From: Trichopria drosophilae
Taxonomy: Eukaryota; Arthropoda; Insecta; Hymenoptera; Diapriidae
Length of the DNA stretch: 64,000 nucleotides
Reading direction: 5' to 3'
Assembly: GCA_030407085.1 (NCBI GenBank)
Contig: CM059584.1
Coordinates: 139,676,001-139,740,000 of the forward strand
Positions 46,076 to 56,659 of the stretch are shown piece by piece (positions within the stretch are counted from its first letter, which is position 1; every line of letters begins with the position of its first letter). The notes under the pieces are model-generated. The model saw only the letters and a list, made by a program, of their open reading frames with translations. It ran no database searches and was not told the origin of the DNA. Made by a program: the position numbers and the translations under genes.

Positions 46076-46860
46076 TGTGGACGGGGACCTAAGAGATATA
46101 CATTTGTAAAGGTACTAAACTGGCGACGATATGAATTATTAAGCTGTTGTGGAAATAGTTTAAAGTCAATTCGTTAAATGTAAAGAATAAATATAATGCG
46201 TGTTGATTATGAGGTATGGAATGAAGCTTTATGTGGCCATTGTCTCACTTCTAAATGGACAGTAGCTCTTAGGTTTCGAGCACGTGGATTTGAAGTCGCG
46301 CTTCGAATTTTGGTCAGTGCTGGCTTTTGAGTGAACAAGAAGTTTAGAGGTTCGTAGCATGGCATTTTGATTTGGTTTAAACTTATGAGAACTCGCTGTG
46401 GAGTTCACAAGATTGGATTGCGGACAATGTCCGATTTGCCACTGTATCGCCTCTAAATGGATAGTAGCCAGTTGGTTTCGAGCACGTGGGACGGAGTCGC
46501 GCTCTGTCTTTGGTCAGTGCTGGCCCTCGGGTGAACAAGAAGTTTGGAGGTTCGTAAGGTGGGACGTTTTATGAAAACCAAAATTCAAATACCCGTCGAT
46601 AAAGCGAATTCCTATCATTCGGAATGAAGCGCCCTTAGCGATGAAAAGTGTGTTAGCAACGGTGATCGCCTTTTTTGTTTAGAGCGGAATCTAGCCTGCC
46701 GGGAGAGAATCGACAACTCAAAAATTTCGCATCCGCATCTTAAGAGGTTATATCGTCGCCAATCTCGTCAAAAACAGTTTTGGGGAAATAAATTTATAGA
46801 TTTTTGAAAACCCCACACCGCCGGAGTTTTATTTCGTCCCGTGTTGTTATAGTGATTGTA
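46076..46860. other. GC-richer block with a 0.2-kb duplication; possible retroelement long terminal repeat
   Basis: A segment starting CTAAATGGACAGTAGC (46251) recurs as CTAAATGGATAGTAGC (46453). Both carry GGTTTCGAGCACGTGG, AGTCGCGCT, TTTGGTCAGTGCTGGC and GTGAACAAGAAGTTT, a tandem duplication of period about 202 bp. Downstream are AATAAA (46787-46792) and a CCCCACACCGCCGGAGTTTT segment. That is reminiscent of the R-U5 end of an insect LTR retrotransposon, but no partner repeat, primer-binding site or gag/pol was found. Confidence 0.4.
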
Positions 46861-47272
46861 ATACCTGAAAAAAATAATGACCAACAAATAATGTTTCTAA
46901 TAGAAATCCATTTCTATAACGGGCACGGAAAATAGCGTCACAACTGCATCTAGCGGCGATAGTAGTAATTACATTACAGGTACTTCTTAACTTATTTTAT
47001 TAACTTCTGGTGTGTTTTTCTGATATAGCCCAATCATATTAGGTAAAAAAGGGTCAACCTCGGAATGAGAGATAATAAACTGTAAATTGGTATAAACCTT
47101 TGTTTTGTCGTTCTAAATGTTTTCTCAAAACTCACAAGTGCTATCGTGTCCGCGTCTTAAGATATTGAAGGACGTACGGTCTTAAGATAGTGAAGAACTT
47201 ACGGTTTCAAAATCTATATGGCTGATTTGTGTTTTATATCTGATAAGTCACTTTCAGAAGGTGTTTCTGTGA

Positions 47273-49399
47273 ATGTCTTGTTTACAAACTTTAAAAACTC
47301 CAAGTATTAAAAGGAATGATGGACATATGGACTATTTTAATACTTTAAGTTCTGTTAATGTGCATCCCGAGTGTCGAAAAGTGTACACTAGTAAAAATGC
47401 TATTGTTGCATTGAAACGACGCACAGAAGATGGTGAACCTTCAGCATTAAATGCACCTTGTAAGAAAAGAAATTAAGTGTTTGATTTTAAACAATTGCTT
47501 ATTTTATAGTCAAGAAGCTAATAAAGTAGCAGGAAGGAAAAAAAGATAAGTATAGGCGGAAAATAAGTAATGTAAGTACTCTTGCATTCAAAGACAACGT
47601 AGTTAAAAAAACAGAAGAACGCAATGATTCCTTAGGAGAATTAATAAAGGAACATATACTTTACGAGTATGATTTAATCGCTGCTGAAGCAAAGTATCAT
47701 ACTATTTGCTGTACCAACTTTTTAACCCGAGTACTATCTGCTGATAAGAAGCCGCGCAAAAATGATCAAGTCACTCAAGCAATGAAGGAGATTTTTTGTT
47801 ATATAGAAAATAATGAAGATTCTCAATTTACTTTGAAAGAGCTGAAAGATGTCCTGACGGAGTACGTACCAGATGATAAGACGATTATTACAAAATTACA
47901 ACAAAAATATTTAACTGACATAATAATAACCAAAAAATAGGAGCATTTACAATTATATTTTTCCGTGATACACAGGTTAATGTATTATCAAAAGCTTGGT
48001 ACGAAAATAAAAAAAGCACTCCTGCAGAAGAACGTTTACGGATTGTAGAAGCTGCTGCGGCAATTATTAGGGAAGATATTAGATCTGAAGTTGAAACTAA
48101 GACGTTTCCACCACAGATTAAAATGCTAGATGGTATTAATGAAGAAATACCAAAAACATTATCGCATTTTTTGGAAGAAATTCTATTAAAAAATAGAAAA
48201 GGACAAGTGGATCATTTAAAAACGAAATTCACATGTTTAGTCACGGAATAATGGCTTCGATACGAGAATGGTCATTTTCATCACAGTTACTATTAGGCCT
48301 ATCTTCACAGAAGATATCGATCTAAAAAATTATTGGATGTTTTATCAACTTTGGGATTTGCTGCTCCATATAGTAATACTGTACAATATGAAGTTTCAGC
48401 CGTTTACCAACCACAACCTCGTATTTTACCATCAGTCAGGTGCGTTGCTACAATATGTTGGAGACAGTGCAGAAATTACTCTTGACGGTAATAATACTCT
48501 TCGCGTTATAGGAATGATAAAAATAGTTACTCCAAAAAATGCTGCAATTTATGATGATGGCATAAAAAAAATGTACAACTAAACCAAGTGCAAAAGTTGG
48601 CAGCAATATCTCATGTATCTCGTTTAGCATATGAAAAGCCAGTTGTATTTGGGTACAGCAAGATTTAAGTCCAAAAGCTACATGATGATCAAGTGCTAAT
48701 TGAAAAAAAAATAATGCAGTTAATTTTTTTGTGTTTATACGGAAAATGGAAGATTCTTTTACCGTTGCCAGCACGGAAAATAATGTTAGTATTGCCGCAG
48801 CCTAACGCGTGGTGTTGACGCCATTGTCTGACAGTAGCCTCACATATATTGTTTATTCGCTTTCACTACTGTATTCTAGGAAAACTCTTGTGCTGCGGTA
48901 GCCCAATAAATGTTTATGCTGTGTTGTTATGCCGCCGTTAGATAATAGTCATAGCCATATCGGCACCACAATTTCGCTGTCGCACCATAATATTAGCCTG
49001 ACGCGGGGTAAAATTATTTTCCGTGAGGGTGGAATGGATCTTCAACAACTTACGACAAATAATCAGAATTTTGCAACTTCTCAGGTTATATTTCTACCTT
49101 TCATTGATCATCCTGCCAGTAATTTAGACACAATTTATACCACTTTATATTGTGTTATAAATATTGCCAAGTCACATCATCAAATTACATTTGATCAACC
49201 CCTGTACTCCAAAGCAGGTGAAATGATTGGTGCGTCAGATTCAAACTCAGACTTGTCTAAAACAGTTGTCAAACTAGGAGGATTTCATATGCTCGTGTGT
49301 TTTCTTGGATGCATAGGATATATAATAGATGGTAGTGGTCTCAAGGAAGCTTTAAGTAAATGCATATATCAAATGAACCTGAAGATAGCAGCCACATAG
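47273..49399 (+). pseudogene. Broken gene of a repetitive arthropod protein family, in several frames
   Basis: Coding blocks in shifting frames follow one another. 47273-47476 has NVHPECRKVYTS, a Cys/His-type pattern. 47570-47939 includes ELIKEHILYEYDLIAAEAKY and HTICCTNFLTRVLSADKKPR. About 47940-48251 includes SKAWYENKKSTPAEERLRIV and PKTLSHFLEEILLKN. 48252-48582 includes VSAVYQPQPRILP and SGALLQYVGDSAEI, then NNTLRVIGMIKIVTP. The last block, 48929-49399, includes FDQPLYSKAGEMI and VVKLGGFHMLVCFLGCIGYI followed by IDGSGLKEAL. I recognise this order from multi-copy uncharacterised proteins in insect and other invertebrate genomes that behave like mobile-element genes; I do not know a firm superfamily name. 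Stops and frame changes make it non-functional. Its position between the 121-bp inverted ends suggests it was the element's own gene. Confidence 0.6.
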
Positions 49400-49422
49400 A
49401 AAAGGTGACAGATCATAATTCC

Positions 49423-49935
49423 CACGTCAAAATTTCCACCGTCATAATTCCCACGTCATAATTCCCACTGTCATAATTTCCACCGTCATTATCACCATCT
49501 CCATAATACCCAACGCCATAATTCCTAATATCAAACATCGCCATGTTATTTGTGTTTTTCCCACGTGTTGCTGGTGTAGAAGATATCCATTTAACACTAA
49601 ATCCCGTTTGCCTTTTTGATTTTGTACAAAATGTAAAGGCATCGTAATATTGGACGTGTTGAAATGTTATAGACAACTTACCAACTGATCAACAATAATT
49701 GACTGGGCCTTATATATCTTATTTCGGTAATTTTGATGGGGAGAATAATGGCAGTGGAAATTGTGGTCGTGAGAATTATGGCGGTAGGGATGTTGGTGGT
49801 GGGAATTATGACGGTGGGGTTAGGTTAGGTTAGGTTAGATTGGGTTAGGTTAGGTTAGGTTAGGTTAGGTTGGAATTATGATGGTGGGGATTATGACGTG
49901 GGGATTATGACGTGGGAATTATGGCGGTGGGGATT
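49423..49935. repeat. Degenerate GTCATAATTCCCAC arrays in inverted arrangement
   Basis: Units like CGTCATAATTCCCAC repeat at 49423-49520. The reverse-complement type (GTGGGAATTATGACG) repeats at 49745-49935, with about 230 bp between. The TTAGG array sits inside the second block. Confidence 0.7.
49818..49871. repeat. Interstitial TTAGG telomere-type repeat, about ten units
   Basis: Three TTAGG units, then TTAGA and TTGGG, then five further TTAGG units ending at TTGG. TTAGG is the canonical insect telomere unit; here it is interstitial and short. Confidence 0.9.
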
Positions 49936-50064
49936 ATAGTATGTAACCATAGAAAAAGCCATAGGCGTCGACAGCAGAGGGAACAAATTTTGAAAAGTCA
50001 ACCTTATTTATATAATCAATGCTCCATAAGGTGGGGCATTACCCACAGAGGAATACGGAGAATA

Positions 50065-51281
50065 ACATATGTCCACTAAACATTGAGACTTACTTCAGAC
50101 GTTTATTTGACTTCATGAACGAACACACAGATGGCGCTAAACTCATTTCTCATGCCCAGCTGTGCTTCTACTAAAATGTGAAACTCATCTTACCCTGTAG
50201 TTTTTATTCAAAATGTCGTACAAGCTGGGTTTACGTAAATCTGTCGCTAACTTATTTGGACGACTCAGTACAAGTGAAATTCTTGATGTTTTTAAAGATA
50301 AGCCAATCTCCCGTGCGACTATTTTTCGTGTTTTGAAGGACTGCCGCAATGGAAAAGAACAGAAAAATAAAGTTATACCTGGTCGACCGACAAAATTAAG
50401 TGCCAAAACGAAGAAAAAACTGCTGTCAAGTGCAAAAAACAAGGTTGGTCAATCAATACGTAAATTAGCACGAAAATTTGGCATTTCAAAGTCTACCGTT
50501 CACAAGATTTTGAAGAAAAACAACGTCATTTATCGTAAACGTAAGAGAGCACCAAAATATACAACGAAACAATTCGAAACAATTCAAATGAAAAATGCAT
50601 AATTTTGGATGATGAATCGTACTTCACATTTTCGCATCAAGAATTAAGTGGCAACGACGGTTTTTACACTGACAACATCGATACAACACCAAACAAAGTT
50701 AAATATGCCAGCAACTCAAAATTTGAGCCAAAGGTGCTAGTGTGGGTGGCCATTTCTTCGAAAGGTATTTCAGTGCCGCTGATTCGCACAAACAAAGCCA
50801 AAGCGATCAATGCTGACATTTATATCGGCCAATGCTTGCCGAAATTGAAGCAATTCATCGGCAAATATCACACTGGCGACGAAATCATGTTTTGGCCGAA
50901 TCTTGCGAGCTGTCATTACGAAAAAAAAACATTGGAGTGGCTGAACAATAAAAAAATACCATTTGTGCCGAAAAGGACAACCCTCCAAACGTGCCACAGG
51001 CACGTCGAATCGAAAATTTCTGGGCAGTTTTCAAACGTATGGTGTACGAAAAGGGCTGAGAAGCTCAAAACGAACAACAATTGATTAAGCGAATCAAGTT
51101 GAAAGAAATTCGCTCTATATCACGAAAAATTGAAGACAGTGGCCCGTTAAGTATTATCTAAATGTATTTTTTTATATGTTACCAATAGACTTAAGTACCA
51201 AATAAATATAATTTTAAATTCAATTGTTATTTATTAAAAAGCATGAGCCAGAATTAGTCTCAATGTTTGGTGGACATATGT
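50065..51281 (+). mobile_element. Tc1/mariner element with complete ends, 1217 bp
   Basis: The inverted ends start ACATATGTCCACTAAACATT / ACATATGTCCACCAAACATT, then GAGACT, and are about 28 bp long. TA flanks both sides (50063-50064 and 51282-51283). It lies inside the 47051-53900 element and encodes the damaged transposase at 50213-51162. Confidence 0.93.
50213..51162 (+). pseudogene. Mariner-type transposase, inactivated
   Basis: The first part (50213-50602) is an N-terminal DNA-binding region with two helix-turn-helix segments (SRATIFRVLKDC; RKLARKFGISKSTVHKILKK) and a GRPTK hinge. The catalytic half resumes at about 50605 with DDESYFTF (first Asp). The family's second-Asp motif WPDLASxHY reads WPNLASCHY (about 50894-50920), so the catalytic Asp is Asn. 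After VPKR at about 50970 the frame shifts; the new frame reads DNPPNVPQARRIENFWAVFK, then RMVYEKG, a stop, and EAQNEQQLIKRIKLKEIR to about 51162. Early break, D-to-N change, frameshift and stop all argue against activity. Confidence 0.88.
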
Positions 51282-51354
51282 TAAATATAACACTCTAAAA
51301 AAATGCCTGTTGTTTAAAATTGTTATGAACAATTGCGGGACAGTAGGTAAAATG

Positions 51355-51805
51355 GACACGCATGGTACTAGAATTTCGGGAAAAATTGCTTCTGGTAGCA
51401 TATATTACCCTAAAAACCACCCGAATAGTTTAATCGAGTAACGACCGTTAATTATTTATTTATGACAACTAGAAACAATTATGGCCGATGCAGTGTGAAT
51501 CGCATACGCATGGTGCTAGAGCTTTGGAAAAAATTGCTTCTGGTAGCTTAAACTACCTTAAAAACCACCCGAATAGTTTAATCGAGTAACTCGCTTTAAT
51601 TGTTTATCTACAAAAATTATAAACAATTATGTCCGATGAGGTGTGAATCAATTTTTTCCAAATCTCTAACACCATGCGTATGCGAATCATACTGCATCGG
51701 CCATAATTGTTTATAATTTTCGTAAATAAACAATTAAGGCGAGTTACTCGATTAAACTATTCGGGTGGTTTTCAGGGTAGTATATGCTACCCTAAGCAAT
51801 TATTT
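51355..51805. repeat. Rearranged repeat: two direct copies plus one inverted copy
   Basis: GCATGGTACTAGAATTTCGG at 51360 and GCATGGTGCTAGAGCTTTGG at 51508 begin direct copies about 148 bp apart. Both continue with AAAAATTGCTTCTGGTAGC and ACCACCCGAATAGTTTAATC. A third copy runs inverted at about 51650-51800 (GATTAAACTATTCGGGTGGT). Confidence 0.75.
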
Positions 51806-52215
51806 TCTGCTTATACTTATCTTTTTTCCTTTCTGCTACTTCATTGGTTTCTTGGCCACAAAATAAGCCCAATTTTTTTAAATCAAACACTTCATTTCTT
51901 TTTTACTAGGTGCACTTGATGTTGAAAGTTCACCCTTTCTTCGCTTGGAAGAGGACGAGTTTCCTCTCTTCTAGTCCCCGGATAATGGGGGGTGAGAGGC
52001 GGTATTACCAGGTATATAAGCATTAAAAAATTTACACGTTTTACAAAAAACGTATATAATGTCGTTTTAACTTAAATATAATATAACTAAAATATACATT
52101 CCAGAATTAGTACATAAATAATGGGCATTGTTTAATAATTATAATTTTTTAGTAAATAATTAACTTTATACAATGTATTGATAACAGCAACTCACGTTTG
52201 ACCTTGCATTAGGCT
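51806..52215. other. Unassigned spacer within the composite element
   Basis: At 51815-51890 the reverse complement of AAACAATTGCTTATTTTATA-type and AGCAGGAAGGAAAAAAGATA-like sequence from 47490-47550 is visible (TATCTTTTTTCCTTTCTGCT). Part of the decayed gene region is therefore duplicated here in inverted orientation. Confidence 0.5.
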
Positions 52216-52218
52216 ATA

Positions 52219-53594
52219 TGGGTGATTCTCCAAAAACAGGGCATTTTCAAGAATGAAAATTTTTTTTTTTAAGTTGCTGTAAATTCGTTTTTTTTAATGG
52301 ATTCTTGCTTATTAGCACCAAGTTAAGTTATTGTTAAAGTAGTCACGCTACAAAATTATTTTAAAGGAAAGGGGAAGACTTTTACTATGACGCATTTTCA
52401 TACGGCTATATAAACCAACAATTGCTTGTTAAAAACTTGAAAAAAATAACTCTAAAGAGTGAAAAACATAATGTACATATCTGATTTAGTGCATTTTTGT
52501 GAATAAATGAAAATTATTTATTAAGTAATAATTAAAAAATTAAGAAAAACACATGAATTTTTGAAGAAGTTTTAGACAAAATAAATTTATTAAAGTTAAT
52601 GTGTCGTTGGTTACTACAATGATAATATTATATTCATAATTTTAATAAATAATATTATTTCATAATAAACTTGATTCATAAAGTTGTAACAAATATAAAG
52701 TTTAATTTTGTGGTTTTTTAAATTATATTTCAATAAATTTCTAAGAGGAAGAGAAATATAAATGTTTTTTATAATTTGAAAAATATTTTCTGCTACGGGT
52801 TACACTTTGTTCTTGTTTCGTACCTGATACGCCAAATGTTTGGTAACGACAATGAAGGTGACGACAATGAAAATTTGTAAAAAAATCCAATTTTACATAT
52901 TTTAAACAATAATAAATTAAAAAACAAATTGCCAGTAACGTTTACTCCTTTAATCTTTAAGTTTTCATCGTTTTTAATTGCTGTTTGTATCAAAATACCA
53001 AAATTAGGACGGGTGACGACAATTAATTTAATAAAAATACGTGGTATTTTTACACAGTTTTTACTTGTTCATGAGGTAAATAAGTTCTCTTTTCAATTTT
53101 CTATGGAGGATTAGTAAAGTGTAGTGTTTTTTCTTTGATTTTCTCATAAGCTTTAGTAAAAAAGTTAATTATTTCGAGTTCATTTATACCAGTTTACGCA
53201 TTGTCGTTACCTCATAGAAATTTCTTAAGACATTAATATTTCAATAATTATAAGTATATATATTGATTTAATTAAATATTATACAGAAAGAAATTGTACA
53301 GTTTGAGCTGTACTATAGAAATATTATTTGAATAAATTAAAATAATTCGGTTTCTTAATAGCGCTAATATTTTAAAGTTTTGAACTTAGAGGTTTGGACA
53401 TATCAAAAATGCTACTTTTAGTCTTTAAATGACATTTTACACCAGTTTTTTGTAACAAAAGTATTATTTTTTCATATTAACATGGGCCAGGGATATTTAC
53501 TTAACATTTCTATCGAAATTTAATAATTTATTGTCAAAGTTTTTGTAAGATATAACGTAAAGTCACGAAAATGCCCTGTTTCCGGAGAATCACC
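52219..53594. mobile_element. GGGTGATTCTCC-ended element, 1.4 kb
   Basis: Ends TATGGGTGATTCTCC...AACAGGGCATTTTC and GAAAATGCCCTGTTTCCGGA then GAATCACCCATA are inverted repeats of about 32 bp. The outermost 15 bases match the ends of the 36389-39263 element. The interior repeats GTAACGACAATGAA / GTGACGACAATGAA (about 52842-52872), GGTGACGACAATTAA (about 53014) and an inverted ATTGTCGTTACC (about 53202). Confidence 0.75.
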
Positions 53595-54226
53595 CATATA
53601 TGACTGTACGAGGCGTACTCTTCGCGGTCTATCGCAAAAACGGTTGATCATATGAAAAAAAAACTTCAAACAAAAGTTGTAAAGAATTTTATACTCTACA
53701 ACTTTTATACTAGGTACAAATCTCATTTAAGCAATAGAAAGCTAGATATTCACGAAAAAACGATTTTTATGACCTTTGACCTTCAATATCTTAAGACGCG
53801 GACACGACAACATTTGTGACTTTTGAGACAACACTTAGAACGACAAAGAAAGGTTTATACCAATTTACAGCTTATTATCTTTCATTACGAGGTGAAACCC
53901 TTAATATGACTGCACTAATAGAAATGACAAGATTTAGTCTAATATACGTAATTATGTCTCAATGATGTGTTATAAGATGTTAATTTTGAGAATCCATTCC
54001 ATTGTATTTTTAGTATTTTAGACATTAAGGTTATATTTACATTTTTTTTATTTCGTATTTCTTTTTCAAATTGTTTCAAATTTTACTTGATCTTTCCAGA
54101 TAATATTCTTGTAGAGTTCTGGAATGATTCTTGACACGTTTTCAGACATTTACTACTTTTCAGGATTATTTTTTATTTCAGTATTTTTCAGATCAGAGAT
54201 TTTCACTGGATAATTTTTTTCCGTGT

Positions 54227-54715
54227 ATAGTAGGGTAGTTCAAAAAATAAAAAAAATTATTTTCAAGTCCGTCATTTTCTTTTATATGGTGAGAACAGAA
54301 TGTCCTAATTATTTCAGATTTTTTAAACAATTTTTAGAGGTCGCTATTGATGCCAAATGGTCTGAAATCCGTTATGGTCTAAAAAATATATATTTAATCT
54401 GATGTTAAAAACATTTCAGCACGACGTAACATAATGTTCCAAAATTGCTCTTTCAGATTCTGTAATAGAAATTAAAATAACTTTAAGGGAAAAAAAATAT
54501 AGCCAATTTTTTATTTTAGTAGCTTTTTATTACAGAAACTGAAAGAGCAGTTTTGAAACATTATTTTACGTCATACTGAAATGTTTTTAATATCAGACGT
54601 CGGATTAAATATACATTTTTGAGTACATAACAGATTTCGTGACAATAGCAACCTCTAGAAATTGTTTACCACTTGAAAGAAATTAAAAAAAGACATTTTT
54701 GAACCACCCTAGTGT
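54227..54715. mobile_element. Palindromic MITE with GGGTGGTTCAAAAA-type ends
   Basis: The ends AGTAGGGTAGTTCAAAAA and TTTTTGAACCACCCTAGTG are inverted. The arms continue with AACATAATGTTCCAAAATTG and CTCTTTCAG mirrored across a centre near 54505. No coding capacity. Confidence 0.8.
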
Positions 54716-54765
54716 ATAGTAACTCACTTTCTTATTATACTCATTCTCCTATATTTTTAATTTAG

Positions 54766-54957
54766 ATTAATTATGTTGTACGCCAAGAAAGCTTTATTAC
54801 ATCTGTTGTACGTGAAGGTCTTGATGAAGTCGCCGCACTTATAGTAGAAAATCGATTAAATGTTATAGCTGAGCGAGACTATCAGCACCGTGTGTATGCA
54901 AACCAAATTATTATAGAACTTAATTCCGACTCATTAGCGATTAAATTGCAGACATAA
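54766..54957 (+). pseudogene. Exon-like coding fragment of unknown protein
   Basis: A pyrimidine-rich tract ending TATTTTTAATTTAG precedes 63 open codons and a TAA. The reading starts INYVVRQESFITSVVREGLD, continues EVAALIVENRLNVIAERDYQ and ends ELNSDSLAIKLQT. Codon usage and charged, non-AT-driven composition look coding, and the tract looks like a real acceptor. The fragment would be a terminal exon on the strand opposite pICln, inside its large intron. No upstream exon or polyadenylation signal was found. I do not recognise the protein. It could be a dead fragment of a mobile-element gene or a small nested gene. Confidence 0.35.
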
Positions 54958-54959
54958 CA

Positions 54960-55680
54960 AAATGAAGTTATAATTTAATTACAACAAAAATGAAGGATTT
55001 TTTTAATTTATAATATTCTTTTCTTAGTTAAATTATGAATACAACATAATATATCTGCATACATAATCTGTTTACTTTATGTCACCTGTACATATCAGCA
55101 TGTTTCAATTGTTTAATTAATAAGATTACTAGATATGTGAATACTAAGTTTTCTTAGCCTTTTTAAACAGTTTTCTTGAAATATTTACTTGGATCTGTCC
55201 TTACTGCTGAAACTTAATAACAAAAACATTTTCTGAAATACTAATTTTCGGTACTAGGTCGTAAAGTTGCATTTTTCCCACTGAATGTCATCGATGAGGT
55301 CGACGCAAATACGTAGAAAAATGCCTAGTTTTTGTATCATGTCTTGGCATCATGCTTTTGTTTCACAAATTTTTTATCCTCTAAAAGTGTGGGCCGTGAC
55401 TAAAAAGCAAAAACCTGCGATATTGGAGAATGATCTTATGCTTTTAAAGGATAGGAAAGTTGTGAAACAAAACATCAACAATGAAACAATCACGCAAAGC
55501 ATGCGTTCCTAGCGAGAAACAAGCGAAGTAGAGACCCAAAAACTAAATATAATAATAATAATAATAAATGACAATTATATTGTACATAAGAAATTGTAAA
55601 TAAACCATTACAAATTAGTTTAAGAGAGAAATGTTATAAATAACAATATGGAGGAGGCTGGGGCGAAGCAGTGAACACAA
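54960..55680. other. AT-rich intron sequence
   Basis: A 75-codon open frame at 55285-55512 resembles nothing known. No splice context was found. Confidence 0.4.
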
Positions 55681-55682
55681 AA

Positions 55683-55956
55683 CAGTAGTCCCCTCCCTAA
55701 GTTATACTCTTGGTTCTTTCAAAATGGCGGAAGTTTATGCAAAGTTATAGCCCCTCACTATCCCCACTTCCGTAACTTTGTTTATAGCTGTACAACGGGT
55801 GCTTCTGTGTGTAAGTGTCGCAAAACGAGGGTGGCTCAGCGAAACAATGTGTGGGGGAAGCAGAGGAAGAGGTGTATATAACTTAGGACAAGGCAAACAT
55901 ATAACTTAGGATTTATGTATAACTTTGGACAGTACAACTTAGGGCGGGATCTTCTG
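55683..55956. mobile_element. Diverged pogo/Tigger-like MITE, 274 bp
   Basis: CAGTAGTCCCCTCCCTAAGT and the inverted right end (ACTTAGGGCGGGATCTTCTG) pair with a few mismatches. TA follows on the right but not on the left. It belongs to the same broad type as the elements at 15693, 23714 and 34450. Confidence 0.65.
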
Positions 55957-55959
55957 TAT

Positions 55960-56562
55960 TACCTTGTGTTTTTTTATCCTTCATAATTGGTAATATTTCA
56001 GTTTTTATTAAGTCACTGGCGCGTTCTAGTAGTTAATAAAAGTATTAATTACTGAATGTTATTCTTTACTCTAAGCTTAGTTTTTTGGGTTTATAAATAT
56101 GGCGATTGCCAATTGGGATTTAGATGTAATTAAACACATTACTTCTGATCCAAACTTAGGATCAGATGAAATTTTGAATGCTCTAGCGACAGTTTCAAAG
56201 AATTTCACAGAATGAATGATCGAGGATATTTGGCATATTGGTTTACAAAGAAATTTTGAGTCAATTTCGAATTTTTTGTTATTGGTATTAAGTATTCTTA
56301 TTTCAAGCTTAACGTAATCCTGCTCGCATTCGACACAATGCAACTATAATGATACAGTATTAACGAACAGTTTTTTGTAAAGTAAATAGTAATGGTAAAT
56401 CAGTGTAGAAATTAATAATAAACAAACTTTAAGGAAATTTAAATTCCAATGTTTTTGAAGCGTAATTTAAAAAAAAAATTAATTTTGTTTGAAATATTTC
56501 TCATTTGGCCTCGTGTTGGTTTCGTAATAGAAGTTTAACATGAAAATGAAATGTTTAATTAC
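55960..56562. other. pICln intron sequence
   Basis: AT-rich DNA; nothing recognised. The minus-strand donor of the next pICln exon is at 56562-56557 (GTAATT). Confidence 0.5.
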
Positions 56563-56652
56563 CATCAGGTATGATGTACGGGGCATCTCCAGCACCGACT
56601 TCGTAATATTCGAATTCATCTTCTTCCGCATCTTCATAAATATCTTCTTCGG
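56563..56652 (-). CDS. icln: pICln, internal coding exon (acidic region)
   Basis: The minus strand shows acceptor GATTTTAG, then 90 bases, then donor GATG|GTAATT. With one G carried in from the previous exon the frame reads AEEDIYEDAEEDEFEYYEVG, then AGDAPYIIPD. This acidic stretch, rich in E and D with several tyrosines, occupies the place of the acidic loop between the PH-like fold and the C-terminus of pICln; in vertebrates it is followed by a similar GDIPTFYTY-type segment. Entry and exit are both phase 1, matching the neighbours at 63185 and 34357. A further exon in the 22-kb intron before the last exon cannot be excluded, but the phases do not need one. Confidence 0.9.
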
Positions 56653-56659
56653 CTAAAAT

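Larger units (their letters stand above)
47051..53900. mobile_element. 6.85-kb composite element with 121-bp inverted termini
   Basis: 47051-47171 (GGGTCAACCTCGGAATGAGA, TTGGTATAAACCTTTGTTTT, CTATCGTGTCCGCGTCTTAA, GATATTGAAGG) is mirrored at 53780-53900 with good identity, and both arms are 121 bp. TTAA follows on the right (53901-53904); the left flank does not show it. Inside lie a decayed multi-frame protein (47273-49399), a simple-repeat block with TTAGG units, a mariner insertion (50065-51281), a rearranged repeat (51355-51805) and another element (52219-53594). Without those insertions the element would be much shorter. Confidence 0.75.

Noticed and set aside
46076..46860. Confident call of an LTR retrotransposon
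   Set aside because: Only an AATAAA and a GC-richer block support it. There is no paired repeat, primer-binding site or pol gene.
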